64,000 nucleotides of DNA from a virus: the IMG/VR virus record IMGVR_UViG_3300036770_002165, positions 1 through 64,000 of that record; one strand, written 5' to 3'. Shown piece after piece: positions 55,785 to 64,000 of this stretch. Both the position numbers and the translations under genes were made by a program. Every line of letters begins with the position of its first letter. The stretch's first letter is position 1. The notes under the pieces are model-generated. The model was not told the origin of the DNA. It did no database searches and worked only from the letters and a program-made list of their open reading frames with translations.

Positions 55785-57989
55785 TTAGGGCTGCTGGCGG
55801 CGCTTCTTCTCTTCTGCCTTTTGCAAGTTGTAATTATAATTAGACAAGCCTCGTTGGTATGCCCCAACCATACCCCCGCGTGACTCAAACGGTGCTACGT
55901 GTAACGCCCTGTTGCGCATTTCAAAATCAGTAGGCTGATCCTTGGGAGCCTTAAACTCCTCCATTGCACCGGTCTCTTCGCTGTACTGTAGTGGCGGCAT
56001 AGGTCCGGTTCCGGGAACTACTGGGTACGCCTTCTTGGGCGGTTGGCTTAGCGCTGCAACAGCTTGCTGGTATGTTGCAACGAACTGCTGGCCTCGCATT
56101 GCCTGACGGGCGGCAATACCCTCTGGTGACTTGTAGAGAGCGGCCTGAGCGTTGCGGGCAACATCCTGGGCTACACGCTGGTCACCACCTGCTGGTGCGG
56201 GCCCTTGCTCTGGTGCAGGAGGGGCTGCTGGGGCTGGGCGTGTGCGTGGCGTTACGCCAGGCGAAACCTCAGTACCACGACGCCACATTGGCACTTCGCC
56301 ACGCTCCCATTTAATAGTGTCGCTGGGGCCGACTGTGCCGGTGTACATACCAGCCTCTAGGGCGGCTCCGGCACGCGGGCTGCGCTGTTTCAGTTCTGCA
56401 ATACCACGGAGTGATGGGGTTGGCATTGACCGGCCTGGGTCGCTGCGCCGCCCCAAATTACTGCGTCGGTAATCGAAGGGGACGGGAAGTCCCTTGCCAT
56501 CCTGTCCCTGCAGCTCAATATCATATGGCTGTTCGCCGCCAATACGAGGACCACCTTCGGCAAGGGGGCGCAGTTCAGAGTAGGTCTTTAGACCAAGGGG
56601 TTGCTCTGCGACTTCGATCTCACCAATAGCAGATGTAATTTCATCAATACCCATGGTGTTGATCATTTGCTTTGTGGTCCCCCGAAAGCCAGCCTTCTGG
56701 TATTCACGAAGATTTGATTGCAATAGGTCTGTACGCATTGGCGTGCCAGTGGGGTTAGCAGGGTCAACATCAGCACTTACTGGGTTTACCAGGCGGGCGG
56801 CCTGCCCTGAGCTAGTGCGTGAGGTTTTTGCTTTCGGGATATACGTAACCCCAACTTTTCCGCTGCGCCTTTCGCGACGGCGACCAACTACCTCGCGTAG
56901 CGCCCCTTCGTCAGTCAGGGGGTCCATGATGTATGGTTCATCGGGGTCGTCTGGATTGGGTGTAATCCGAAATCCTTCACGAGTTTTCAATGGGACATTA
57001 CGTTGAACATCTCGAACCACTGATCCAACTGCAGATCGCGTTGTTTCTGGGCTGACAGGTGCTTGCCCGAACATAGCTCCGAGGCCACTTACAACCTGAG
57101 ATGCCTCCGAGGCTTCCTCCTGTGTTGGGAACGTTATACGTTGTCCAGTGAGATCTCTACCAACCTTGGGGTCCCATGCTTTTATAGCAGCAGCATCAGC
57201 GGCACTCGGGGATGGGCCTGGACGACCGCCTCCGAGGATCATCGGACTGCGGCGTTGTGTCTTTTCAAAATACTCTGGCTGTTTAACTTCCTTAACAAGA
57301 CGTGTCCTCTGAGCGCCTTCGGTGATGCCGATTGACTTCTCAAGTGATCCGATTGAGTATGGCTTTGGCTTATCAAATCCCGCAGGACGGTCGGCGCTTC
57401 CAACAACTACGTCTGCCTCTGGTGTGGTATCGCTAGCGGCGCGCTTGATCTGTGTGCGTCGAGCCGTTTTTGGATCCGGGCTCATAATACGTGGTGTCTC
57501 GGCAGCACGGCCAATCGACTCCTGCTTAAGAATGTCTCCTACTGGAGTGCCCGCTCGCCGCGAAGGCATATTACGCCCCAAAACGCGAGATGAAACATTT
57601 GCTCCTGGTAGGAACCCCTGAAGGGAAGTGTCCCGAGCAGTAGCGTAATCAGCTAGTACACGCGCTGGGTCATCACTGAACTGGGTTGATAGATAGTCAG
57701 GATCAGAAATATCGATGTCCTGCCCTACATCAAGAGCCGATCGCAGGCCAGTGCTGATATCAGGGGTTTCATCTTCTTCGAGCCCGACGCTGACCATCCC
57801 GCCTTCGGTGGGATCGTAGTCTTCGACTGATCCTCCTGATAGGGCAATGTCTGATTCAGCACGCTGTTTCCGCAGGCGACGAGCTTCATCAACGCGCGCC
57901 TCAGCCTGGAGTCGCTGCTTTGTCTTTTGGCCTGTTAGCTTAGCGCGACGATTTGCAGGAGCGCTTACTCGCTTTTTCTTTGAAGCCAT
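55785..57989 (-). CDS. Large disordered structural-type protein (734 aa)
   Basis: 734 aa. Starts MASKKKRVSAPANRRAKLTG, very basic, then Pro/Gly/Arg-rich with only scattered folded segments (GTTKQMINTMGIDEITSAIG, TKTREGF-like). Such long basic/proline-rich proteins are often internal virion or assembly proteins. It opens the block 53.2-58.0 kb. No family recognised. Confidence 0.65.
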   Translation of the reverse strand: MASKKKRVSAPANRRAKLTGQKTKQRLQAEARVDEARRLRKQRAESDIALSGGSVEDYDPTEGGMVSVGLEEDETPDISTGLRSALDVGQDIDISDPDYLSTQFSDDPARVLADYATARDTSLQGFLPGANVSSRVLGRNMPSRRAGTPVGDILKQESIGRAAETPRIMSPDPKTARRTQIKRAASDTTPEADVVVGSADRPAGFDKPKPYSIGSLEKSIGITEGAQRTRLVKEVKQPEYFEKTQRRSPMILGGGRPGPSPSAADAAAIKAWDPKVGRDLTGQRITFPTQEEASEASQVVSGLGAMFGQAPVSPETTRSAVGSVVRDVQRNVPLKTREGFRITPNPDDPDEPYIMDPLTDEGALREVVGRRRERRSGKVGVTYIPKAKTSRTSSGQAARLVNPVSADVDPANPTGTPMRTDLLQSNLREYQKAGFRGTTKQMINTMGIDEITSAIGEIEVAEQPLGLKTYSELRPLAEGGPRIGGEQPYDIELQGQDGKGLPVPFDYRRSNLGRRSDPGRSMPTPSLRGIAELKQRSPRAGAALEAGMYTGTVGPSDTIKWERGEVPMWRRGTEVSPGVTPRTRPAPAAPPAPEQGPAPAGGDQRVAQDVARNAQAALYKSPEGIAARQAMRGQQFVATYQQAVAALSQPPKKAYPVVPGTGPMPPLQYSEETGAMEEFKAPKDQPTDFEMRNRALHVAPFESRGGMVGAYQRGLSNYNYNLQKAEEKKRRQQP

Positions 57990-58047
57990 TAATGTAACCT
58001 CACCGACTAAATGGGATATGAATAGATATTACCACTTTGTGGAGGTG

Positions 58048-58332
58048 TTAACGGATTACAGGCTTAAAGGTTATGGCAGAGATAACCTCACCATTCTCGC
58101 CCTTTATGTCATCAAATCCGATAACAAACGAGAGGTCAATCCCTCGCGGTGCGGCAAACCCGCGAGCAATAGCGCAGGCTTTGGCGGCCTGGTTAACTGC
58201 GCTGGCACCGATGGCCCGCATCTTGGGGGCCTGCCCTGCTACAACCGCTCGGGCTACGATCGAGCCCACACTCTGGGGGTTGCTCGTACCGGAAACCTTT
58301 ATTACGTCATCTACCGATAGCTCTTGAGACAT
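58048..58332 (-). CDS. SpoVS/Alba-like protein
   Basis: 94 aa. VIKVSGTSNPQSVGSIVARA, MRAIGASAVNQAAKACAIAR and GIDLSFVIGFDDI track the stage V sporulation protein S family (V-S-G-x-S-N-P, A-I-G-A-x-A-V-N-Q-A, A-R-G-x-A-P-x-G-I-D-L), a small Alba-like nucleic-acid-binding fold. Known mainly from Firmicutes, Thermus-type bacteria and some others. In a phage it could bind phage DNA or RNA, or reprogram host development. Confidence 0.88.
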   Translation of the reverse strand: MSQELSVDDVIKVSGTSNPQSVGSIVARAVVAGQAPKMRAIGASAVNQAAKACAIARGFAAPRGIDLSFVIGFDDIKGENGEVISAITFKPVIR

Positions 58333-58374
58333 TGTGTACTCCGTTATACTCTTATGGACCTACGTCCATAAATA

Positions 58375-58734
58375 CTAGGAGTAACCGGCCTCTTTTAACA
58401 GTTCAACCAAGTCACTAAGGCGCATAACAACGTATGAATCACCCAACGCTTTTTCCCCTTTACCAGGGCGTTTAACAACCAGGGCAGGGGCGGCATTACC
58501 CAGGTTAGCTGCCTGCTCTACCGTGGCATCTAACCACGCACTCAACGAGAACGCCTTCTGGTTCTTGCACTGTACGGCTACCTGTCGATTGGGGCCCTTG
58601 ATCCCATTGATATCCCCCGTATCGCCGCCGCCCTTTAGTACGGTCCGCTGTGCCTCGGGGAAACCGTTGTCGTTTAGGTACTGACGTACAAGGGTTTCAA
58701 ACGCTGTGCCCTTTTGCTTAGCTCGGTTGCCCAT
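58375..58734 (-). CDS. Hjc-like PD-(D/E)XK nuclease / Holliday junction resolvase
   Basis: 119 aa. KGTAFETLVRQYL (Glu), GGGDTGDINGIKG (Asp) and VAVQCKNQKA (Q-C-K) are the core of the archaeal-Hjc-type and VRR-like PD-(D/E)XK nucleases annotated as resolvases in actinobacteriophages. Should cut branched DNA before packaging or during recombination. Overlaps the next gene by 17 bases. Confidence 0.82.
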   Translation of the reverse strand: MGNRAKQKGTAFETLVRQYLNDNGFPEAQRTVLKGGGDTGDINGIKGPNRQVAVQCKNQKAFSLSAWLDATVEQAANLGNAAPALVVKRPGKGEKALGDSYVVMRLSDLVELLKEAGYS

Positions 58735-58891
58735 CGGCTGCTGTCCTACGGCGTTTATATGCTTCGTTAATTATTTCTGGCTGGCGTCCGCATAGTCCAC
58801 ACACGCCCATACGCAGATAGGGTATGTGGGGCCAGTCCCTGCAACATCTTGCTGTTTTGAGATCTTCGTATACTATGTAGTCGTTATCCAC
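58718..58891 (-). CDS. Small Cys-containing protein (57 aa)
   Basis: 57 aa from GTG 58891 (AGGAAAC 6-11 nt upstream); an earlier ATG at 58981 sits inside the coiled-coil gene. ARCCRDWPH and VCGLCGRQPE supply four Cys, a zinc knuckle. Unknown. Confidence 0.6.
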   Translation of the reverse strand: MDNDYIVYEDLKTARCCRDWPHIPYLRMGVCGLCGRQPEIINEAYKRRRTAADGQPS

Positions 58892-59213
58892 CGTTGTTCG
58901 TTTCCTGCATGTACATACGGATGCGCTCGCGCAAATTAAAGACCTCATTACGTAGATGTAGAATCTCTTCTTCTCGATCATTAACGGTGTTCATTAGCTG
59001 TCGAGCAATATCCGCGTTATGGGCTGCCTGCTCGCGGTACCTAAGGGTGTCCTCTTGCTGTGCGTCTAGCATGGCCTTCAGTATGTCTCGGATTTCTCCG
59101 AGAGTGTCGTTAGATCGCATCTGCTGGCCCAGTTCGTTACTGCGACGTAGCTGCTCGTTTGCTTCCTTGGCTGCTGCACGGCCAAGCTCATCCCATGTTG
59201 GGCTAAACGTCAT
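58884..59213 (-). CDS. Coiled-coil protein (109 aa)
   Basis: 109 aa, nearly all helical with heptads (REEEILHLRNEVFNLRERIR) and a Gln/Arg-rich middle. Overlaps both neighbours by a few bases. Unknown; may be an adaptor in the replication block. Confidence 0.62.
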   Translation of the reverse strand: MTFSPTWDELGRAAAKEANEQLRRSNELGQQMRSNDTLGEIRDILKAMLDAQQEDTLRYREQAAHNADIARQLMNTVNDREEEILHLRNEVFNLRERIRMYMQETNNGG

Positions 59214-59401
59214 GATTGACCCTTTTTCTTTTCAAGCTTCTTTAAAGTCTTCATAGCCTTTTTATACTCTTTTTTGTAGATGTAAGAGTAGTTAGCTGAT
59301 CTTTTTAGGCGGCCAAAGATGTTGTAGGCCTTAAATGGTTTGGGCGTCTTTTCTTGTTCCAATTTATGCTCCAAATCTACTTGTACGTTGTTCTTTACCA
59401 T
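59210..59401 (-). CDS. Small Lys-rich protein (63 aa)
   Basis: 63 aa from ATG 59401, starts MVKNNVQVDLEHKLEQEKTP and ends KKAMKTLKKLEKKKGQS. Strongly basic, helical. Overlaps the 166-aa gene by 38 bases. Unknown. Confidence 0.58.
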   Translation of the reverse strand: MVKNNVQVDLEHKLEQEKTPKPFKAYNIFGRLKRSANYSYIYKKEYKKAMKTLKKLEKKKGQS

Positions 59402-59864
59402 GAAGCCCAATACGACGGCTTAGTTCCCTAGATAGAAGTTGCGCACCGCGCTCGCAGCCCTCAAACAGAGCTTCCACAAGTTTCCGATAAGCCCGAGCAT
59501 TCTGGTACTTCTCCTGCTGAAGAACTACCCGCTCGTCTACATCACGGCGGGCCTTGGCAATAGTAACACGGTCACCCTTGGCGTCCGATCCCCACTGCTC
59601 GATAAGGACCCGGGCCTCCAGGATGCGGGCCAGGTTGGATTCCTTGTCCTCATCGATCTCAGACTTTACCAGCTCAGCCTTGGCGTAAGACACCCAGGCC
59701 ATGAACTGGGAATAGAGTTCCATGAGATCTCTGTCGTCCATGTCGTCAAGGTCGAACGGGATGGTTGGAGGGTTATCACCGGGGCGGTTGGGCAGTTCAA
59801 ACTTACTATTGAACTTTGTAACAGCAGGGTGTTCGGCTTGATCTCTACTGATGATCCGTGTCAT
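59364..59864 (-). CDS. Coiled-coil protein in the replication block (166 aa)
   Basis: 166 aa from ATG 59864, which overlaps the Cas4-like stop as ATGA; an ATG at 59900 was rejected. Acidic N-terminal (PPTIPFDLDDMDDRDLMELY), then a long coiled coil with LVEALFEGCERGAQLLSREL. Often found next to phage exonucleases in this lineage type; function unknown. Confidence 0.66.
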   Translation of the reverse strand: MTRIISRDQAEHPAVTKFNSKFELPNRPGDNPPTIPFDLDDMDDRDLMELYSQFMAWVSYAKAELVKSEIDEDKESNLARILEARVLIEQWGSDAKGDRVTIAKARRDVDERVVLQQEKYQNARAYRKLVEALFEGCERGAQLLSRELSRRIGLHGKEQRTSRFGA

Positions 59865-60733
59865 TGCCAGCAGACTTTCTGGTAGGGGCAGTACTTGCAT
59901 CCTGTGCAGTCTTTTGACTCTGCCCAGTCGGGTCGTTCGGGAGCAACATTCTCAGATAGGCATTCAATAACCAGTTTGCATTTGTCAAGAATTGGTTTAA
60001 CAATCTCTTCGTTGTACCTGACCACAAACTCTTTGACTTCTTGTGTTGGCTTCCATTCATAGATGAACACAATCTCTTCGATGCCAGTGCAGTAGAGGTA
60101 CAGATTACCCTGCCGGACATGAGAAGCAAACGGCTGTTTGATGTTTTGCCATAGGCCATCGATGTTCATGGCTCCGCTTGAGTAGTCCGCAAACAATTTG
60201 GGCTTCTCAAAGCGGACAGTGCCAACGCCTACGCTCTTGACTTCGACAAGGGCTGTACCTTGTTTATCAACCACTTTTCCATCCGCGTGCCCGAGTATCC
60301 GGTGTTCAGCGTTATGCACAGGAACCTCGCGGTACCTAATACGAACACCACCGCAGCTAGGGCAGGTATCAGGAGCAGTTGCAGTCCAGGTATGATCACA
60401 CGTCTCACAGTCCCAGTCACCTGACAGCACCCCGGCTTTCCATAGTAGGGTTTGCCATTTGTGGTGAATGGCGTGACCCTCTTCGAATACGTTTAGTCGG
60501 CTGAACGTCAGCCGCTCCTCTTTCTTAACCTCACCGGTAATGGTGTAGTACGACGACCGGGGGCACCAGTGCTTCTTGGAAAGCTCGCTGGGGTGCAGAT
60601 GGTCGGTATCTCGAAAGGTGTTGCGCATCTGCTGAGACTTGATCAACTGCATTTCTGCCAGCGGAACAAGGCGGCCACGGGACTTCAATGATTTCTGGTA
60701 CTCCTTCAAGTACCACGGTGTCTCGTCAGCCAC
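59861..60733 (-). CDS. Cas4/RecB-like PD-(D/E)XK exonuclease
   Basis: 290 aa. ILGHADGKVVDKQGTALVEVKS gives the G-x-x-D and E-x-K core. A C-terminal cluster CTGCKYCPYQKVCW with an earlier Cys (about residue 90: CDHTWTATAPDTCPSCGG) suits an iron-sulfur or zinc site as in Cas4. Likely processes DNA ends with RecA. No CRISPR array or Cas1/2 is present, so a CRISPR role is not suggested. Confidence 0.86.
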   Translation of the reverse strand: MADETPWYLKEYQKSLKSRGRLVPLAEMQLIKSQQMRNTFRDTDHLHPSELSKKHWCPRSSYYTITGEVKKEERLTFSRLNVFEEGHAIHHKWQTLLWKAGVLSGDWDCETCDHTWTATAPDTCPSCGGVRIRYREVPVHNAEHRILGHADGKVVDKQGTALVEVKSVGVGTVRFEKPKLFADYSSGAMNIDGLWQNIKQPFASHVRQGNLYLYCTGIEEIVFIYEWKPTQEVKEFVVRYNEEIVKPILDKCKLVIECLSENVAPERPDWAESKDCTGCKYCPYQKVCWQ

Positions 60734-60969
60734 TATTCAGATGCTCCTGGGTTATGCCATGCGGTGTGTAGATCTGTGTGGGGTTCAAGTACTGCTGAGT
60801 GGCACAGTTCGCAAATAAAAATATTAACCTTATTTGAATGCTCTATAACATTGTGGTATTCGACACCATCTTCAACACCAAATATGGGTTCTGACTTATA
60901 AGTAATCTGCACTATTCCTGGTGTTGAATACCCTGGGATTGAATTAGTATGAATAGTCTCTTCAGTCAT
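60733..60969 (-). CDS. Small protein with Cys-His knuckle (78 aa)
   Basis: 78 aa from ATG 60969 (MTEETIHTNSIPGYSTPGIV); an upstream ATG lies in the neighbouring gene. FICELCHSAVLEPHTDLHTAWH is a C-x2-C...H-x3-H zinc finger. Overlaps the exonuclease start by one base. Unknown. Confidence 0.63.
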   Translation of the reverse strand: MTEETIHTNSIPGYSTPGIVQITYKSEPIFGVEDGVEYHNVIEHSNKVNIFICELCHSAVLEPHTDLHTAWHNPGASE

Positions 60970-61318
60970 CGAGTCCACCCAGGTCTTCGGCCATGGCAAT
61001 AAAATCGTCTTCATTGAGTACGACGAAGTGCTTGCCACCAATATCGAACTGCAGAACGGGTGTTCTGTCGTCCAGGATCGCGCGCTGTGTTAGCTCGTTC
61101 ATCTCCTGAAGCTTAACGCTGTAGCTCTTAACGTTATTGGTCAACTTGTTCTCAATAAGGAACTTGTGGCTACGGACATCGTTCTTGCGAAGCCACCCTG
61201 AGCCTGACCCGGCGTTGCGGCTACCGCGGTAGATTTTTGCTGACCGATCTTCCTGCTTGCGTGAAGCTTTCATAATGCTGCGTCGTGCAGCTTTGGCGTC
61301 GTCCTTACCAAAAATCAC
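60962..61318 (-). CDS. Predicted PD-(D/E)XK nuclease (118 aa)
   Basis: 118 aa from GTG 61318, overlapping the RecA stop as GTGA. The pattern SGWLRKNDVRSHKFLIENKL (D ... E-x-K), with a preceding GSRNAGSGS, and the ending VVLNEDDFIAM match small phage PD-(D/E)XK endonucleases. It lies between RecA and the Cas4-like exonuclease. Confidence 0.72.
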   Translation of the reverse strand: MIFGKDDAKAARRSIMKASRKQEDRSAKIYRGSRNAGSGSGWLRKNDVRSHKFLIENKLTNNVKSYSVKLQEMNELTQRAILDDRTPVLQFDIGGKHFVVLNEDDFIAMAEDLGGLDD

Positions 61319-62331
61319 AGGAAGTACTCCTTTGCTTTCTGCTTTAGCTCTTCTTGCATTGTTAGGTCCCCGCGAACATGGGTTACTAGAGCGTCTTTGC
61401 CCTGCCACTTCTGATCGCCGTAGTTGTAGTAGGCACCCGCCCGCGTGATTACCTCAATAGCAATACAAATGTTAACGATGTCTTTTACTGTGTCGAACTC
61501 CCCAAGATGGAAAGTGTCGTGGTCAGCAAAGTAAAAGTCAACCTGAGCAACCTGTTGCGGTCGATAGGTCTTGTTCTTCATAGTACGGGCACGGATCGTC
61601 TGGCCGATGGGCTCGTCTTTATGCTTGATCCACTCATCACGCTTGACTTCCACGCGAGTGAAGTAATGGAAGTTCTTGGCCTTGCCACCGGGTGTAGTGC
61701 GCGGATCGCCGTACAAGACTCCGATCTTCTCGCGCCACTGGTTGATAATCAACCCAGTACAGCCACGGTCTTCCCGAATGAGGGAGCGCTTCTGTGCCTT
61801 TGACGACTTGCGGAAAAACTTACCTGTAAGGCGAGCGCCAAGGCCGACGGAAAACTCTTCCATCATCTTCTCTGCTTCATCACCAGGCACCAAAGCTGGT
61901 AGGGAGTCGAGGATAATGCAGTCAACAGCACGGTTTTCCATGGCACGGAGAATCAGATCGTAGGCGTGCTCCATGACGTTGGTCTCTACCACCCATAGGC
62001 GCTCAAGATCTACGCCAATCGCAGCAGCATACTCTGGTACAAATTCCTCGGCAGCAACCCACATTGCAATCCAGTCCGGATCAGCTGCCTGGTTGGCGGC
62101 GATGGTCTTGAACGCAAGAGCTGTTTTGCCTGATGACTCGTCCCCGATTATCTCTGACCACTGATTTACAGGCCAGCCACCACCAAGCATGAGGTCAAAT
62201 GCTAGGACCCCAGTTGTAATGCGAGGAAGCTCTTCTTTGACCTGGCTACCTTGGACGATGATGTCTTCGCCGTACTTTTTGTTGACGGAAGCGACGATCG
62301 ACTGGATCGTCTCCCACTGCTCAGATTTCAA
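61315..62331 (-). CDS. recA: RecA recombinase
   Basis: 338 aa. Walker A GDESSGKT at residues 63-70, Walker B in VDCIILDSLPALVPG, the L1-like loop before LTGKFFRKSS and L2-like TGLIINQWREKIGVLYGDPR. TPGGKAKNFHYFTRVEVKR completes the RecA signature. Phage RecA supports recombination-dependent replication and repair. Central gene of the leftward recombination operon. Confidence 0.93.
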   Translation of the reverse strand: MKSEQWETIQSIVASVNKKYGEDIIVQGSQVKEELPRITTGVLAFDLMLGGGWPVNQWSEIIGDESSGKTALAFKTIAANQAADPDWIAMWVAAEEFVPEYAAAIGVDLERLWVVETNVMEHAYDLILRAMENRAVDCIILDSLPALVPGDEAEKMMEEFSVGLGARLTGKFFRKSSKAQKRSLIREDRGCTGLIINQWREKIGVLYGDPRTTPGGKAKNFHYFTRVEVKRDEWIKHKDEPIGQTIRARTMKNKTYRPQQVAQVDFYFADHDTFHLGEFDTVKDIVNICIAIEVITRAGAYYNYGDQKWQGKDALVTHVRGDLTMQEELKQKAKEYFL

Positions 62332-62344
62332 GTTGTTCTCCTAG

Positions 62345-62740
62345 TTATACAACCCAGCTGGATTGTTCGCCTTGTTCGTAGATTCCGTTCCAGCCGCACT
62401 CAAAGCAACGTGGGGCTGGGGTGGCACCATTCACCATAGTGCCTTTGGCCCGAGAAAACACGTTACGACTACCGCAGGATGGGCAAGTTGCACCACCCTC
62501 ACGACGGGCCGCTTCGCCGCCCTTCCATAGACGGATAGCTTCACCCATCGAAACGTTATCTGTGGGGGCACGGTTCTCGTCTAGAACCCGCTGATTACCT
62601 GGTTGGGCCTGTTGCGCGGGGGCTTGAACAGGAACATGCACCCCAAACCTCGTTGGGGGTGTTACCGGGGGTGCGGTTTCCTGGCGCTGGGTTGGTCGCG
62701 GTGAGGTATCTGCCAACCGGCGTGACCACCAATCACTCAT
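62345..62740 (-). CDS. Zinc-ribbon protein with Pro-rich linker (131 aa)
   Basis: 131 aa. N-terminal 60 residues are Pro/Gln-rich and disordered; then CPSCGSRNVFSRAKG and CFECGWNG form a zinc ribbon. Encoded right before RecA, probably a nucleic-acid-binding accessory. Overlaps the 151-aa gene by 8 bases. Confidence 0.72.
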   Translation of the reverse strand: MSDWWSRRLADTSPRPTQRQETAPPVTPPTRFGVHVPVQAPAQQAQPGNQRVLDENRAPTDNVSMGEAIRLWKGGEAARREGGATCPSCGSRNVFSRAKGTMVNGATPAPRCFECGWNGIYEQGEQSSWVV

Positions 62741-63188
62741 CGTCCTCTTCCTCGTCTTCTAGATCGTACAGCTCGTCGTCTTCATCGGTGATGATAAACG
62801 TGAGGAGGTTAAATATAGCGGAACCTTTGCTGCTGTCAATCTCCCTTGGTGCAACTTCTGGCAGTAACAACATGTCGTTATCTACCAGGTGCGAAACAAG
62901 AGCCATACCGAATGACATGATTACATTCTTAGTGTTCTCAAGATCGTCCTCGTCTAGATCGTTATGTATCTTGACAACTTCCATCATCCATTCCGAGCAT
63001 TCCTGGATTGTCTGGAAGATACCGAGGTTAGTCAGGATTAGCCAGCGGCTAATAGTGTCCATTATTTCGCTCTCCTGTACCTCTTGAGAGGGTACGGAGA
63101 AACCAGCAGACGAAGCAATCTTTTGCCCTTCTAGGATAGATAGGGCCAGATAGAAATTTCGTTTGTCTACTGGGGATGTGCTCATCAT
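62733..63188 (-). CDS. Acidic protein (151 aa)
   Basis: 151 aa, helical, with a very acidic tail (EDDELYDLEDEEEDDE). Starts MMSTSPVDKRNFYLALSILE. Four bases overlap with polymerase stop. A DNA-mimic or polymerase-linked protein is possible. No family recognised. Confidence 0.65.
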   Translation of the reverse strand: MMSTSPVDKRNFYLALSILEGQKIASSAGFSVPSQEVQESEIMDTISRWLILTNLGIFQTIQECSEWMMEVVKIHNDLDEDDLENTKNVIMSFGMALVSHLVDNDMLLLPEVAPREIDSSKGSAIFNLLTFIITDEDDELYDLEDEEEDDE

Positions 63189-64000
63189 TTACCTTTAGCC
63201 TCCGCCCAGCTAGCTGCTGAGTGACAGGACACCTTAAGTGGGATGCCCTCATATGTTACTCCATCACCCATAGCCGTAACCAGCAGGTTCATCAAGTCGT
63301 CTGCCTGGCCCTGCTCTACAAGGACGACGAGTTCGTCGTGTACCTGTACCAGCAGCTTTGCCCCGTGAGGTGATAGTGCGTCGTAAACATCGATCATTGC
63401 TTTCTTGCAAATGTCAGCAGCAGACCCCTGGACTACGGCGTTTACGGCTTGCCTTTCCGCGCGCGCTCGAAGCTGCTGATCAGTAGATACAAGATCGTTG
63501 AGGTGGCGACGACGGCCAGAGAGGGTACTAACATAGCCCTTAGACTTTCCATAGGATATAACCTCTTGCTTCCATTTAGTTATTCCAGAAAACTGTCTAT
63601 AGTACTGGTCAATAACAAACTTAGCATGCTCTTCGTCAATGCCCGTTGTTCGGGCAAGCTTCTGAGCCCCACCACCGTAGGCGGTTAGGAAGTTAACGCC
63701 TTTGCCTAGCTGCCGCTCTTCTGGGGTGATCTGCTCTACTGGCTTATTGAGGCACAGCGCAGCAGCGCCGGAGTGGATGTCCGCCCCCGTTAGGAAGAAC
63801 TCGCTCATCTTTACGTCGTGGGAGAACATGCACATGACCCTAAGTTCGATCTGGTCGTAGTCGGCAACGAGCAGTTCGTAACCTTCCGGGGCCACGAACA
63901 GGCCTCGTACGTGGCTGTCGCGAGGGATATTCTGCAAGTTCGGGTTGCTTGATGAAAGACGCCCGGTGGCCGTACGGTGCAGGTGGAACGATGGGTGCAG
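63185..64000 (-). CDS. polA: DNA polymerase I, C-terminal part (continues past the edge)
   Basis: The frame runs off the right end; 271 codons are visible. Motif A is LLVADYDQIELRVMCM, preceded by GRLSSSNPNLQNIPRD; motif B has KGVNFLTAYGGG, with Phe at the position that disfavours ddNTP incorporation; motif C is LLVQVHDELVVL. This is a family A replicative polymerase palm. The exonuclease domain, if any, lies outside the window. Confidence 0.95.
   Translation of the reverse strand: MHPSFHLHRTATGRLSSSNPNLQNIPRDSHVRGLFVAPEGYELLVADYDQIELRVMCMFSHDVKMSEFFLTGADIHSGAAALCLNKPVEQITPEERQLGKGVNFLTAYGGGAQKLARTTGIDEEHAKFVIDQYYRQFSGITKWKQEVISYGKSKGYVSTLSGRRRHLNDLVSTDQQLRARAERQAVNAVVQGSAADICKKAMIDVYDALSPHGAKLLVQVHDELVVLVEQGQADDLMNLLVTAMGDGVTYEGIPLKVSCHSAASWAEAKGK

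Noticed and set aside
59861-60733. A CRISPR-associated role for the Cas4-like nuclease
   Set aside because: There is no array and there are no other cas genes; neighbours are recA and nucleases, the typical phage recombination setting.

Overview
The window is 64 kb of a double-stranded DNA tailed phage that infects an actinobacterium. It carries a large terminase, portal, scaffold and long tail fibres. It also carries two WhiB-type iron-sulfur regulators, a family essentially restricted to Actinobacteria and their phages, plus M15 and transglycosylase-type cell-wall enzymes. Several virion proteins look like those of marine and freshwater myoviruses (glycine-rich adhesins, strings of carbohydrate-binding-like repeats, a short protein starting MSHFAKLDEKNI), so an aquatic actinobacterial host is likely; that is inference. 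No integrase, excisionase/attP pair or recognisable immunity repressor was found.

Layout. (1) 0-26.5 kb, all leftward: small membrane/basic proteins, a PhyH oxygenase and methyltransferase pair, a tRNA-Ile(UAU), a secreted Thr/Pro-rich protein, a cluster of small membrane proteins that look like holins, a terminator, a long tail-fibre and adhesin block with the M15 endolysin embedded in it, then terminase, metallophosphoesterase, portal and scaffold. The major capsid protein is expected just beyond base 1. (2) 26.5-27.0 kb: a gene-free divergence region with five perfect DnaA boxes in 95 bp, the best candidate replication origin. (3) 27.0-46.6 kb, all rightward: an early region of mostly small unknown genes, with two separate MoxR-type AAA+ ATPase plus VWA pairs, a SNF2-type helicase, a ParB-like protein, a sigma region-4-like protein, an HNH endonuclease and a predicted pyrimidine-dimer glycosylase. 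(4) 46.6-64 kb, leftward, converging on region 3: deaminase, two WhiB proteins, glycosyltransferase, transglycosylase, several disordered virion-like proteins, a SpoVS homologue, and a recombination/replication block (Hjc-like nuclease, Cas4/RecB-like nuclease, a further nuclease, RecA, DNA polymerase I running off the right edge).

The rightward early region has structure that the genes do not explain. First, about 24 copies of the palindrome CCTAATCATTAGG and variants lie between 26.6 and 38.8 kb and nowhere else. In nine of them the upstream gene's stop codon is inside the palindrome, and many run straight into the next Shine-Dalgarno. Second, a 33-nt hairpin with compensatory base changes and a conserved loop occurs just upstream of three genes, with two shorter relatives upstream of two more. 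Third, several gene-free stretches (27.6, 28.6, 29.8 and 44.7 kb) are dense in perfect inverted repeats, one ending in a tRNA-like fold that holds the palindrome in its anticodon arm. Together with the DnaA-box array this looks like an early-region regulatory system that I do not recognise from the literature.

All function calls come from reading motifs by eye; no database search was possible.
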